From NCBI GenBank assembly GCA_034698045.1, contig JAQGAU010000244.1:1-33272 (forward strand): a stretch of 33,272 nucleotides of DNA, given 5' to 3'. A program made the position numbers and the translations under genes. Positions 21,542-32,299 of this stretch are shown here, one piece after another. This DNA is from Paramacrobiotus richtersi (lineage: Eukaryota; Tardigrada; Eutardigrada; Parachela; Macrobiotidae). The notes under the pieces are model-generated. The model worked only from the letters and a program-made list of their open reading frames with translations, searched no databases and had not been told where the DNA came from. The stretch's first letter is position 1; each line of letters begins with the position of its first letter.

Positions 21542-22678
21542 TCATGGATTTCTGAGCATCAAGTTTGCCACACCAGCGATCACTCCGTTCTGTGCCGTTT
21601 TCTTGGACGCTGCCCATTCGAGATCCAGGTTTCGAATTGGATTCATAGTTAAAGCCCTTGCCGCCAGGTGATTTGATGAGTGTGTGTCTTTTGGAATATT
21701 GTAAACGATATCGTACACAGCTTTTCTCAAGTCCCTAACGCCGATGATGAGAATTAACGGATCCACTGCCGCCGCGGTTTCCAATAGCCAGTGTCCCGCT
21801 TGGTGAAATTCAATGGGCATTTCATAGTCGGAAAATTCAGCCGCTATATAGACCAAAGAAGATGGTGTCCAGCAGCAAACCGCGTTAATGGTCAACAGAG
21901 TTAGGACTGCAAAAACTGTGCGGTTCTCTTTCCTTTGTTTTCGAATCATCCGAAGTTCATTCGTATCCATGTGCCAAGTTCGTCTTGAACGGTTTGGCGC
22001 GGCAAACGTTATTGCCCTTCTGTGTCTCCACAACGAGGTTTTACACAGCAGATACGGATATACAGCAACAATCATCAGCACCGGGAAATCAGCCATGATA
22101 AGTCCGTAGACTTTAGCATACGTCAGCTGGGCAACCAAATTGAATTTACAGCCGACAGCATCTCCTGGTTTTCGGTACCACAAAGAGTCCATAATTTCAA
22201 AAGGAAGCCCTGTTGCGTAAACAAACATCCACACTACTATGCAGAAAGCTCCGGCTAACGAGGTTGTATGCTTCTTATGGTAAGAATGAGGAAATGTCAC
22301 TGCCCAGATACGGGTGGCGGATATAAGAAGTTGTGACCAGGACGAAACCGTTGACGCGTTGATCAACGCAAATAGATGAACCTCACAAGTCCGCCATCCA
22401 GGATAATAATTTGGTTTCATCCACTTGATTATATCGTAGAAGGAGACTAACAGAACGTATACAATGTTCGATACCAGTAAATTCATTAGGTACACATGGA
22501 AGGGAGTGTGGAGCGCCTTCTTCGCAATGAATACTGATAGTACAAAGCCGTTTACGAGACACGTGGAGAAACTTGTAAAAGTTTTGAAACCAGCTGTAAA
22601 AGTCCAATAAATGTTGGTTAGGTTGCCGTCGAAACGCGGTAGCGTGGTATTGTTGATAAAGCTTTCCGGTACGCTCAT
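21542..22678 (-). CDS. Divergent class A GPCR lacking canonical switch residues
   Basis: Intronless, 378 residues. The ATG at 22678 is chosen because the open frame upstream has no ATG and this start gives an N-terminus with sequons (NNT, NLT). It is a distant paralogue of the tandem pair: WAVTFPHSYHKKHTT matches their WAVTFPASYRKYHTT, and residues 71, 98 and 105 align without gaps. It has N71 in place of D2.50, keeps C98, has L105 in place of the amine-binding D3.32, TRI in place of DRY, CCWTP in TM6, and D306-PLIL in place of NPxxY. Such changes are known to alter sodium binding, ligand class and activation in this family. The frame is intact, so a pseudogene is less likely than a receptor with a new role. 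Confidence 0.85.
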   Translation of the reverse strand: MSVPESFINNTTLPRFDGNLTNIYWTFTAGFKTFTSFSTCLVNGFVLSVFIAKKALHTPFHVYLMNLLVSNIVYVLLVSFYDIIKWMKPNYYPGWRTCEVHLFALINASTVSSWSQLLISATRIWAVTFPHSYHKKHTTSLAGAFCIVVWMFVYATGLPFEIMDSLWYRKPGDAVGCKFNLVAQLTYAKVYGLIMADFPVLMIVAVYPYLLCKTSLWRHRRAITFAAPNRSRRTWHMDTNELRMIRKQRKENRTVFAVLTLLTINAVCCWTPSSLVYIAAEFSDYEMPIEFHQAGHWLLETAAAVDPLILIIGVRDLRKAVYDIVYNIPKDTHSSNHLAARALTMNPIRNLDLEWAASKKTAQNGVIAGVANLMLRNP

Positions 22679-24716
22679 ATTTAGAACATATGTCGGAGAG
22701 AGAATCAAGAATCGATTAATAATGCAGAACAATTTTGCAGGGAAGCATCTACGTCAGGTGTTACGTGAAGTCAAAAAATGTTGTTACTGCTGCAGCTGGA
22801 GACTGCGTAAAGTGGACTGTTGCAATCGTATAGGTAAACGGTAAACTAGCGGAAAAATGTAGATCTCTTGTAGGATATACAGCCCTCGAATTTCGGGTGA
22901 ACAAGAGTAAGTAATTAAATGCTGGTGGGTGTTTGGAATCGTCGATGAATAGCGTTCATAGCCTGTAATAATTTATCTGATGCTACGACAAATCTGACGA
23001 TCACCTAAGGAAAAAGAAGGAGGATATATTCAGCAGGCGAAGACTTAACCTGAATCATCTTAGTGTGCCATGTCTAGCATGCAAAAATGCATCCGATGGT
23101 TATATATATCTGATGACTGTCTATGAGAAGCGGATCAGGATGGCTTGTAGTCCGTACTGTTTCGGATGAGTTCATGTTTCTTCCAGCCAGGAGAAAAACA
23201 GGAAGCCTGTCAGTGCATTAACTCTACAGAGAAACAGAATTATCGACGTTTAACAGCACGGGCCACTCATTTTCAATAGCCATATGCGACAACAAAGAGC
23301 CGATGATCAAACGGTGTAAGGAAAGTTACAATGGTACTCGTACATTAGTTGGCATGAGGTGATAGTGTCTTTCGCTTATAGCAATTCGTTCTTTGCCATC
23401 TGTGATCAGCATTCAGAATGTCACGCAAGTATCTGAGCTACCAATTACCGACTTAAGTGTACATATTAACAACAGTCCAGCAAAAACTATTTTCGCAATG
23501 CTATTCAGTTCCATGAAAGGATCAGGTTGGATGAACCGTCGTCGATAGCGTAATGTATCGGTCAGCGAGGTCATGTGCTTCTATCGGCCTTCGCATAAAT
23601 ATCTTATAATAATCAGATATGTGACATATGCGGCGCCGACGGTATTAATGTCTTATGTCAATAAAGTTACAGGGATGCAACAATATTGTAGAGATTGACT
23701 ATACGTAGGTATTTAAAAGTCAGGTAATCATCTCATAAAGTGCTGCAAAAAATGTGGTCTCAGAATGTATTCCCGAGTAAATTCAGCCAGATCAGACACA
23801 CATCGCAAACCAGCGTTCCCGGTGGCATAAGCAGAAGCTTTGGTTCGGCAGAGCTAGTTGGGTCCGCGTTTGATCGAAATCTATTTTTGCATCAAGGCTT
23901 GGGAAAATCTTCGGCACGCCGGTCTGTCGTTTACGAGGCAATTTTTGACATTCACAGTTTGATACGTAGGTTTCATACGGTACACATGTGTCTGTAGCAT
24001 TTCGATACTGAATTTCCCGGATACCGTTTTAAAATTAATTGTTCTGTGTACAATCTTTGCGATGCATTATAATATATTATGTCAGATGGAAAATCCCTAA
24101 TGTGTATTATGCACCAGTTCTTAAAACTATACATAAATGCAGGGGACTACTGTGCTGTTACTATTACCATATTTATACATATACTTTGCTATTACGTTCC
24201 TTCCATTAATATATCAACGCTGAATTGACCAATAGCTCGCATACACCATGGTAAACGGGCCTACAGGTCGATGAATCGCAGAATCTGCAGTTATTGTTTC
24301 CAGACCCGTATCCACCTGGTTACAGACAGTGTTCACATCATTACCCTGGTGACCGCATTGCTGATCAAGACACGCATGGTGATCTTTTTACCATAATCAG
24401 CATCGTGCTTGTTATATGTCTACCCTTTTAAACCTACGTACTTAGGTTCGGTTACGCAACTATGAAGTCGGATGCAGCAGAAAGTAATTAGTAACGTTTT
24501 GCTGGACCTTCAAAACTTCCGCAGTTTATACTTTTTTATCGGGGTTTTTGTTACTTCGAAATTCTGTTTTACATTGTTCTACTTCAAACTGCAGCCTAAC
24601 ATGAACATGCACAAATACAACGATTACAACCGGAACCGGCAAAATAAGAGTTCAGCGCCAATTTACAGTACTATCGACTAGCCAAACCTCGTAACCTTAA
24701 AATGGTACGAGATTAT
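22679..24716. other. Intergenic, with a third copy of the GPCR upstream block
   Basis: About 23845-24290 aligns with 16200-16640 upstream of GPCR copy 1: GGGTCCGCGTTTGATCG, CATCAAGGCTTG, GCCGGTCTGT, TGATACGTAGG, the TTTTAA-TTGTTCTGT region, ACATAAAT-GGGGA, and CACCATG-TAAACGGGC appear in the same order. It starts about 1.17 kb upstream of the divergent receptor, against about 0.3 kb in the other two. The remainder shows no gene. Confidence 0.5.
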
Positions 24717-26782
24717 TTAGCAAGTGCATTTACAGTGACACAGTGTCCACGCTTTATCCGCCGCACTAGCCGTCAGATTGGTCACCGGGATGTTCACCGT
24801 CGCCGAAAGATCTCCCGCTTTTATACTGGCCCACACGGTCAAATTCCCAAAACTCTCCGTTGCCCTCAAACTCGCCATATCCAAACAGTACAAGGTAATC
24901 GGCTTGATTACAAACGTATCTCCATCCCACTGTATCAACCCTTCTGCGGTGTGCACATTGGCCACGATCGCGTTCAGCTCCTCTTGCGACTGGGGATCTA
25001 TGGCTTTACGTGGTGACTCCATTGCACGGAAATTCTCCCCGGTCTTGAACAGCGCCTTCATCCACTTGTTGCCGTTGTGAAGCTTTTCGTTCAGGGATTT
25101 GATCTTCAGATCGGGTCGTTCAAAGATATCCGGCCAGAACGTGTTCTGCCACATGGCATCGGTGAAATTGTCCGTAGAGACGATTTTCGGCAGGAATAAC
25201 CGCATTGCTCGGGTGATGATCCCGTACATTTGGTCCTCGCTGACAAATTCGTCATCTGATAGGGCGATTTCCAGGGCGTGGTCGAAGGTTTCGCGGAGAA
25301 TGCGATGGAGGTCCCGTTGACGGAGGCAAGCGTTGTTTTGCTGGGTGAAGCGCTGGTCGAAAGCGTTGAAGAGCGGAGAGAATTGGAGGTCCTCTTTACT
25401 CAATGGAATACGACGCTTATATCTGCAAAAAAAGCGTTTGTGTTGTGTAATATAGTTAAATTACCGAACCAGCTTAGAGCTACGTGTATCAGTATGCCGA
25501 AACGAACGTGTCCCTGTCGTGGAATTGCTTATGTAATTTTTTGTTTGCATACGGTACGTATGTATAGCAGTATGCTGGCTTGTAAAACACAGTTTGATCG
25601 ATGTTGTCGCGTAACTGTTTTACAAATGTAGTCGGTTACTTTTAGAATGATTGAGAACACAGGTTCCTTACCGCTAGATTTATCAATCTTTACATATATC
25701 AGTAGTATGGTTCTATCCTTCCACAAAGTTACACTTACAATTAAGGTTAAACTTACCGTTCAGGCTGTTTCAACGCAAAGGAAACATTCAGTCCACTGGC
25801 AAAGTACTCCTTATCCTTCTCCATCAGCTCCACAATATCATTACAATTCCGCTCCGAGGTGCACACCAGCCGCCCAAAGATTTTGGCCGGTCGATCGGCA
25901 ATGGAAATCCACTGGTTCATGGGTTTATGCCGGTACGTGTTGTCATTGATATCCACCCGCATGCTTCGGAAAGGAATGATGCGCACATCGGGGGGCGTGT
26001 ACTGCTGGAGTTTATCGGTGACGAAACGCTGAATGAATGCCTCGTAGTCGGTGTTCCACAGGTCAAGGGAAAACAGCACCACGTGCTGACTGGTGTGGTT
26101 GTTGAAAAGGATGCGGGTGGAGTTGGGGGATAGGGTGCAGGCGGGGGTGTAGAGGTAGGACGATTGATTGGTGGGGCTCGGGCATTTGTAGACGCGGATG
26201 TGGACGTTGTTGTACGGGATGGACATGGATTCGCGGGACAAGTCCACCACGGCTGTTAAAAAAAGTACGATATTACAGATATGTTGCTGTTCTGGAAGCT
26301 TATACTATCAGGTGCTGTATGTTCAGAATCAAGCTGTTTCGCAAAGAAGAATGCGCCGAACAGAAGTGCAAGTGAGGATATATACCAAGGCATTTGTTTA
26401 AACATTTGCAAAAATGAACATTGAAGTACTCTTGTTGACGTCTGTTTTATTCTTGTTAGATCTAATAAAGTCATTCGAATATTCTTACATTGTTAGCAGA
26501 ATAGTATTTGCGGTACCACGTAAGTCATATACAGAATACAGTCGCTGCAATAGCGAATAAAAACAACCATCGTTTTATTCTCTCGACCCGGCATGATAAT
26601 ACATGTTTTAATGATTTCGCTTTTTATTTAAGCCAAATGATTATCCTGTTGCCGTTATAGATTCAAAAATGAAAACATGGTGCAGCTAATTTACATAATG
26701 TTTACGTACCCGCAGGATTTACGTGCATGGCCACTGAAGTACAAACGACAACAAGGATCACGCACAAATAACAGGGTTCCAT
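24717..26782 (-). CDS. Secreted protein of unknown family (three exons)
   Basis: Minus-strand exons are 26782-26710, 26252-25757 and 25422-24717. Donors are GTACGT and GTAAGT, acceptors are TTTAACAG and TTTTTGCAG, and phases join, giving 424 residues. Residues 1-19 form a signal peptide (MEPCYLCVILVVVCTSVAM). The N-terminal half has four cysteines (48, 63, 155, 161), sequons (NQS, NST, NHT) and many beta-like stretches. The middle, from about 200, is charged and probably helical (LHRILRETFDHALEIAL). The tail ends in a Cys-rich LCHCKCTC. I do not recognise the family. Secretion is inferred from the signal peptide and cysteines. Introns are 457 and 334 bases. Confidence 0.75.
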
Positions 26783-27670
26783 AGTCGATATATCAACGAT
26801 ATTAAATTCTGTTCTCAGTTTAAAGATCCTGATTAACAACCGAGGTAGAGCCCTCCTCTCCTCTGGCGATCGAAAGATGGTCAGGAAAATGTCGATGACT
26901 CCGTTAAACACACATGGTCATTGAAGTCGAATTGCAAGTTGTAGATCTGTTAAGTTGCGGAATCCAGGCATAGGACGAGTTATAACAACATGGGAATTTT
27001 TCCGAATGGTTCGGTATACGAAAATACTCAAGTGTACTACAGCCACCGTACAATGCTCCGGCATGTGTTAACAGGGTACGCGCTTAGAGTCTCAGGCGAC
27101 GCTGACCTATTTGCTTTCCACGCGTTACATGAACGAAAGTGCATTCTCCCGGCAAAAAATGTGCCAATAACATGTTATCGTTTGTGTACGTTCAGAGTTC
27201 GTTATCGTCTTGAGAACCATGTGCCCGCAAAAAACAAAAGCAAGAAAAATTGCTCATTGATACTATCTGGCGGTTACGGCCGGCAGGAACCATGACGCCT
27301 AGGTATTTCATACAGGTGTCAGTTAATTGTTATCAGCTAAAGATAAGACTTATAATGCGCAGATGCTAAATTCAACACTTTTTACACTTGAACAAAGATG
27401 TTGTATGAAATTTGAAAATTAAAATGACGGAATGTTTCCTTCATGCCCAGACTGCTTTATCTAAAATACACGTACTCCAGTTCCGTATTTGAGTAATAAA
27501 CCCGAAAGCCCAGCAACAAAAATCAGGGATTAGGGAGGAAAACATTAGTAAAGGTGCCCTGCGCAAAACATACTGCACAGCCAATACAGGACCAAATTTC
27601 AGTAATCTTTCATCAACGATCGCACAAGGTGCTTGCCGGCTATAAACTATCGTATTACGCTGAGTTATGC
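26783..27670. other. Intergenic, nothing supported
   Basis: A 101-codon open frame at 26990-27295 (plus) has an ATG but no signal peptide, domain or splice context. I treat it as chance. Confidence 0.45.
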
Positions 27671-28033
27671 TCATCTCCCGGGACCCCAGTTCCTAGAGAC
27701 GAACAGCTGTCGAACACGTCCCGATTTGCCCGTTCCGCTAGCCGTACCCGATGCGGACGCACCCGGCACAGGTAGATCGGAACTTTTCCGGGCCGCCTGT
27801 CCCTTGATATCCTTGTTATTTTGATATCCCAAACTGCTGCCGCCAGCGCCCCATCCCCCGGTGTAGAAAATGTGCCGTTTGTCAGCCGCGCCAACCATGT
27901 CGCTGGGATTGATCACGGTCGGCTGATCCGGATACTGGAAATCTCGGATGCCACTGTCGCTATCGTTATAAAGGTCATCTTGACACATTACACAGGTGGT
28001 TAGGATGGACACGATAAGGATTAAACGGAACAT
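27671..28033 (-). CDS. Putative neuropeptide or peptide-hormone precursor
   Basis: 120 residues. The ATG at 28033 is chosen because it opens a strong signal peptide (MFRLILIVSILTTCVMC). A TTTGGCAG just before the ATG may be the acceptor of a 5'-UTR intron. The rest is short, low in cysteine and dotted with basic cleavage sites: KR at 52-53 followed by HIFYTGGWGAGG, ARK at 81-83, and GKSGRVR at 102-108. The last twelve residues, QLFVSRNWGPGR, could yield a decapeptide with N-terminal pyroglutamate and a C-terminal amide from the GR end. Its S5, R6 and W8 recall AKH/ACP/corazonin peptides, though those usually follow the signal peptide directly. It could also be an unrelated small secreted protein. 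Confidence 0.5.
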   Translation of the reverse strand: MFRLILIVSILTTCVMCQDDLYNDSDSGIRDFQYPDQPTVINPSDMVGAADKRHIFYTGGWGAGGSSLGYQNNKDIKGQAARKSSDLPVPGASASGTASGTGKSGRVRQLFVSRNWGPGR

Positions 28034-30461
28034 CTGCCAAAGATAGATAGACCATAAATCAGTAGTCTCGTATGTCCGGGATGACGAGTGTAACGTATAA
28101 CGCATTCGAGTCATAAAAAAATACGTGACAAAAAGGGTTGTCCCAGCAATTTGTTGATAAAATATCAAAACTACCCGCAGCGTTGTTTCTAAACGATAGG
28201 TAACACCAATGACGTTAGTACAGCACCTAGCTTATTCTCAAGTTATCATAAGAAAAAACGATGATATAACGAATGTAGTAAAAAATACATTTAACACCGT
28301 GATCGTCGCATTATATACTGTATGTTCAGATCATGGAGAAAGTTTGTTCTAGAAGAAATTACTTGAATCCTCCGAAGAAAGCTGTCGATGTGCAGTAAAA
28401 CATATTGTCAGGGCCGTGCGGAAATCCATTGGGTAACAGTATTATTTCACAAAAATCACTTTAGTTATAATATGATTTAGCTCTAACGAAGCTGTTTATA
28501 TGCGCCATTGCGCCAGCGCCGTCGATTCAGCTTGTACAAGTGGTTTGTTTTGCGGGCAATATAATTGGTTTCTTACATACATTTATCAGGATTCACTTGT
28601 TAGCTTACTGCAGTTGTCTTCAATAATATGTACTTCGAATTTATTCTTATCCCTTTAATGGAATGTTACAGCGTGAGCGTAGCTAGTACGCCTTCCTGTA
28701 AGTTACAAGTTACGAGCCTTTCTACTAGTCTATTATCAAAGTATGAGTACATTCAAAGTACACAACAAAACAAATTCTAAAAACTAGTACAAGCAATGTT
28801 CACGGTACGAACACTTACAAAGTTCTCGTAATTACGTACAGCAAATTCTGATACTAATATCTGTACTAAATAGTACGTATTTACGTACGAACATCTTGCA
28901 ACGTACCATTCGTTCGCAGTTATATGTCTTACCTTGGACAATAAAGGACGCAACCCCTGTCAGATAAGGCAAGTCGGAGGTAAAAGATAAATAAAAGTAC
29001 GTAAGTATGGTTATTTCGAAAGCGGCACCATTACTGTTTGTTAAAATGCAAACATGTGTACTGGTTCAATATCCAATGCAGCGGATACCATCGCTGAAGT
29101 TTAAATATCCAGAATTAATACAAGGGTGCGGTAGCTGTAATTACTCTGACGCTTTCGGCCGAGAAGGGATACAAAGTGGTGCATCTACGCTTTTCCGTTT
29201 TTTCTCATCTGTCAATAATTGCTCGGATGTTGCGACGATTTATGCACTGAACGGTACTTCATACTGTACATGTACAGAGAAGTCATTTTAACAGAAATAC
29301 CACTGTGTATAAACGACATAAAAACTCACTGTCAGCCTGCCACGATACAAGCTGCCTAAAGGCAAGATCCTGCCTTTCTAGTCCAAGCACAGGAAAAGCA
29401 CTTCCGTTACGTGATCTGTACGGATTTCACAAAACGCTGTACACTTTTCTTTGCTCCAGGATGACCAGGACGTTCAAATTTCAGTGAAAAAATTAGTTAG
29501 TATTATAGCTTGATGTACGCGAATGTTACTGCAGGCATAGAGTACAAAGAGAACCTTTGTGTACAATCGGTCACTACCATGATGTTTTTCCTCTGTATTA
29601 GTTTCTTTCTGTTCTTTTGCTAGTTGCGATCGAATGGGAGCTGATGATACGTGCCATCCAAACAATAACATGGCTAAACCATTCTAACAAGATGCTTTCC
29701 GGTGACGAGTAATGCGTCGATTAATGGATTACGTTTCATTCAAAATTCTTCTACAATTTGGGTCAGATGGCGAAGATTTCGCGAAACATTAGCCGTCATG
29801 AATGAAGAAATACGAGGAGATACCACCCACCCGCCGGAGGTCACGGACCTCCGTTGCCCCGTTCGGTTATGATTGCTGATCATTATGCCACAATTTCAAA
29901 ATAACGCGCACGAACGAACGGAAACGCGCTAATTACATTTAACTGTGATTTGTTGTATGCTTGGGTGATGTTGTTTCGTGACGTCCGCAAAGCAGCATTC
30001 TCAAGATGCCAAGCAATTTCAGTACTGACGTCGACTTGTTTGCATTAATACGAATTTCAAAAGCAAGCGCGTAACCGCAGTCTGATTTTGGCCACTTTCC
30101 CTTCTTGCACCAAATTCTGTTTGAACTGCTTTTACGTTGGTGTACCGGGCAACCGGGCTTATGCCTAATAAACGTAAAAATTCAGAACCGTCAGCTGATG
30201 CGAACGAATCTCACATTTTATAACCGCCGCATGTACACAGAAATACAGAATCTCACTGCAGAATAGCACACTTCAAACCGGCAACAGTCATAATAAACAA
30301 ACATTTTTCATTGTATCTTCAACTCATACTTCGATATCAAGGATAAAGTAACTAGGACACTCTTATATACCACAAATATCCCAATACAAATATACCACAA
30401 GCGGCACATTTCAGCACATCTTTCGGGTCGGCGCGTTGGAAGGAAGGCGGGGAAGACGGTC
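28034..30461. other. Long intergenic region with a GTAC-rich patch
   Basis: 2.4 kb without a supported gene. At about 28686-28916 the word GTAC occurs about ten times in 230 bases, including TTACGTAC twice and GGTACGAACAC/CGTACGAACAT as near repeats. A 94-codon open frame at 29007-29291 (plus) has no signal peptide or recognisable motif and is not called. Confidence 0.5.
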
Positions 30462-30731
30462 CTACATGCACTTGCCGGAGCACTTGTAGCAGCCACCGCA
30501 GTCCTCGTCCTTGGAGCAGTCCTTGGCCCGTGGAGCGCCTTCCGTGGCCCAACACCAGCGGTTTGTGCGGCACGCCGTCCAACAGTTGCCCTGATCGCAG
30601 CCCCAATCGATGCCCTGGCGCACGGCGCAGTTGTTGCCGTTCAGCTGGTAGCCACCTGGGGGATCGGCGGCCAAGGCGTGGGACAGGAGTGTAGCCACAA
30701 CAGCGATCAGAATCAGCATCTTCACGGCCAT
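30462..30731 (-). CDS. Small secreted ten-cysteine protein
   Basis: 89 residues, ATG at 30731, single exon. Residues 1-21 form a signal peptide (MAVKMLILIAVVATLLSHALA). The mature ~68 residues hold ten cysteines (35, 45, 50, 54, 60, 72, 78, 81, 84, 88), enough for five disulfides. The pattern WGC-x4-C-W-x2-C-x5-WCW resembles a family of small secreted cysteine-rich peptides I associate with arthropods, whose roles range from defence to ion-channel action. The tail DCSKDEDCGGCYKCSGKC is a second tight cysteine cluster. Function here is unknown. GC content is well above the flanks, as in the other small secreted gene at 6773-7534. Confidence 0.8.
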   Translation of the reverse strand: MAVKMLILIAVVATLLSHALAADPPGGYQLNGNNCAVRQGIDWGCDQGNCWTACRTNRWCWATEGAPRAKDCSKDEDCGGCYKCSGKCM

Positions 30732-30887
30732 ATTGATAATGGAGTAATAAACTGAGAAATGATAAAGCTATCGAGAGTTATAAGGAGATAATCCACTGAC
30801 GACTAGCGTGTTTACAGCTGTGCAAACTCTGGATAATTTAAACATGTAAAAAGTTTGGCAGACTGTTCTGTTGAGGGAGAAGCAGTG

Positions 30888-30896
30888 TTTTATATA
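30888..30896 (-). promoter_or_regulatory. Candidate TATA box of the ten-cysteine gene
   Basis: TATATAAAA on the minus strand, 157 bases upstream of the ATG. An ACAGTC initiator-like word lies about 32 bases downstream, leaving a leader of about 130 bases. Confidence 0.45.
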
Positions 30897-31635
30897 GAAA
30901 TTGCAATAGCTGTGCATCCTGGTTTGCTGGTCAGCTGCAAACAATGTCTATCGCGTGGAACACACAATGGTCTGGCCGCAATCGAATCAGTCCGAGCCAC
31001 AGTTACAACAGGATTTCTTGGTCACGAAATCCTTGTCGATATGACCGTTCACTTTTGATGAACAAGAAACAGATGAAAAAAGTATGTTCTCGTTATTAGT
31101 TGAACAAACTGGTTGGCCGCTTGCGCAAGGCGCCGCTCCATCCAGTGTGCTTACACAACGGGCTTTTTATTCGCTCTTCTGTTTACAGCAACACTAGATT
31201 TAGATCACAAGCATCCGTTGCACTTTCTAAAACATTAATGGCTGCATATTTTTCCACACCTCAGGAGTTAATCAATTACAGATTATAATTGTTCCCTTGT
31301 GGAATGTTCAGACGAGACATGTTTCTTAACCATAAGAGGGATAGTAATTATACGTTCAAGATGTTAATGAAATGAAACAGACTGATCTCAGACTTGAGCT
31401 GTTTTACAGTGGAGTTATGGGTAGTTTTTTTGTTCCGTCACGTTCGAATTTGTACATTTCATTTGAACTTGTTCATTCTAAAACAAACTGTCTTGAAGTG
31501 AGCGGCAGTCTGTTTTATTTTTTCGTCCCAATAAGAACATGTTGCGGTCATACTATTGTACCAGAATGACTGACACCAACTGAGTCAGTTCATGACTTTA
31601 CTTCTTAAGAACCCTTCGTAAAAATACAATATATG
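30897..31635. other. Intergenic, nothing supported
   Basis: AT-rich sequence with short open frames on the plus strand lacking signal peptides, splice context or motifs. Confidence 0.45.
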
Positions 31636-31881
31636 CTAACAGCTTACTGGTGAATTATTAGGATGTCCACGTACCACGTTGGGTGTGTGACCGAGAAATT
31701 TAACGATACCAAGTATCATAACAAAAGAAAGAAACACCAATAATTTACAAAGATCAGTAGTTACAGAATTATTCGCAGTATACACATGCGGCATTAAACT
31801 TGAACTTTTCTCAAAAACGATAAACTGAGGAAGTGTTCCAGCACCCATGCATAACGATGAACGCACCGTCGTTCCGGGCAA
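31636..31881 (-). pseudogene. Possible DDE transposase remnant
   Basis: An 81-codon open frame without an ATG start. The stretch TTVRSSLCMGAGTLPQFIVF resembles the 'TV...NA-G...LPP-IVF' segment found in pogo/Jerky-like and Harbinger-like transposases. No second acidic motif, terminal repeats or rest of a transposase are visible, and the sequence beyond turns hydrophobic. At best this is a decayed fragment. Confidence 0.22.
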
Positions 31882-32161
31882 GGTCAGAACGGAACCATAC
31901 AGTGTCGAAGTGAAAATCGCACATTAAACCCGTTTTATCTTTCATTCAAGTAGTCTGGCAGAAGAGCTATTAGCCGCAGGTCCTTGTAATATCTTCCGGT
32001 TCGAGTATAACATCGCCAGCTTTACTGCGTTGAGTGCGGCACGAGAAACCACATACGGTCCACATCGTTAAGTTTTAATGTAGCTGAGCTGACATGCTAG
32101 GATGATATAAAGATGGCCTGCGCATAGCGAGCATTCACGTGTCGGTCAGTTGTAAAAGATG
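31882..32161. other. Intergenic, upstream of a small secreted peptide gene
   Basis: An additional TATAAAG at 32106-32112 and a TCAGTT initiator-like word at 32146-32151 could form a second, upstream start site, though their spacing (about 42 bases) is longer than usual. Confidence 0.35.
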
Positions 32162-32170
32162 TATATATAA
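32162..32170 (+). promoter_or_regulatory. TATA box (TATATATAA) with initiator-like TCATTT at 32195
   Basis: TATATATAAAA from 32162 is followed about 35 bases later by TCATTT. The next ATG with a signal peptide is at 32300, giving a leader of about 100 bases. Confidence 0.6.
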
Positions 32171-32299
32171 AACCCCATCGTAAGAAGGATATCGTCATTT
32201 TGCATTCTCGATGTGCCGCACATTATTATTGTTCTGACTGTAGCTCAGTTGCAAGTCAAGTATCAAGTCTATCCAGAATCTTCGTTTGTGTCCTTTACA

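Noticed and set aside
22679..22732. 18-residue N-terminal extension of the divergent GPCR
   Set aside because: The extension begins at TTG, not ATG. The ATG at 22678 gives a normal receptor N-terminus that aligns without gaps to the paralogues.
26990..27295. 101-codon open frame (plus) with an ATG
   Set aside because: No signal peptide, domain, repeat or splice context. Its length is within chance expectation for this window.
29007..29291. 94-codon open frame (plus) with several cysteines
   Set aside because: The start is not followed by a signal peptide, cysteines are irregular and no promoter or homologous segment is visible.
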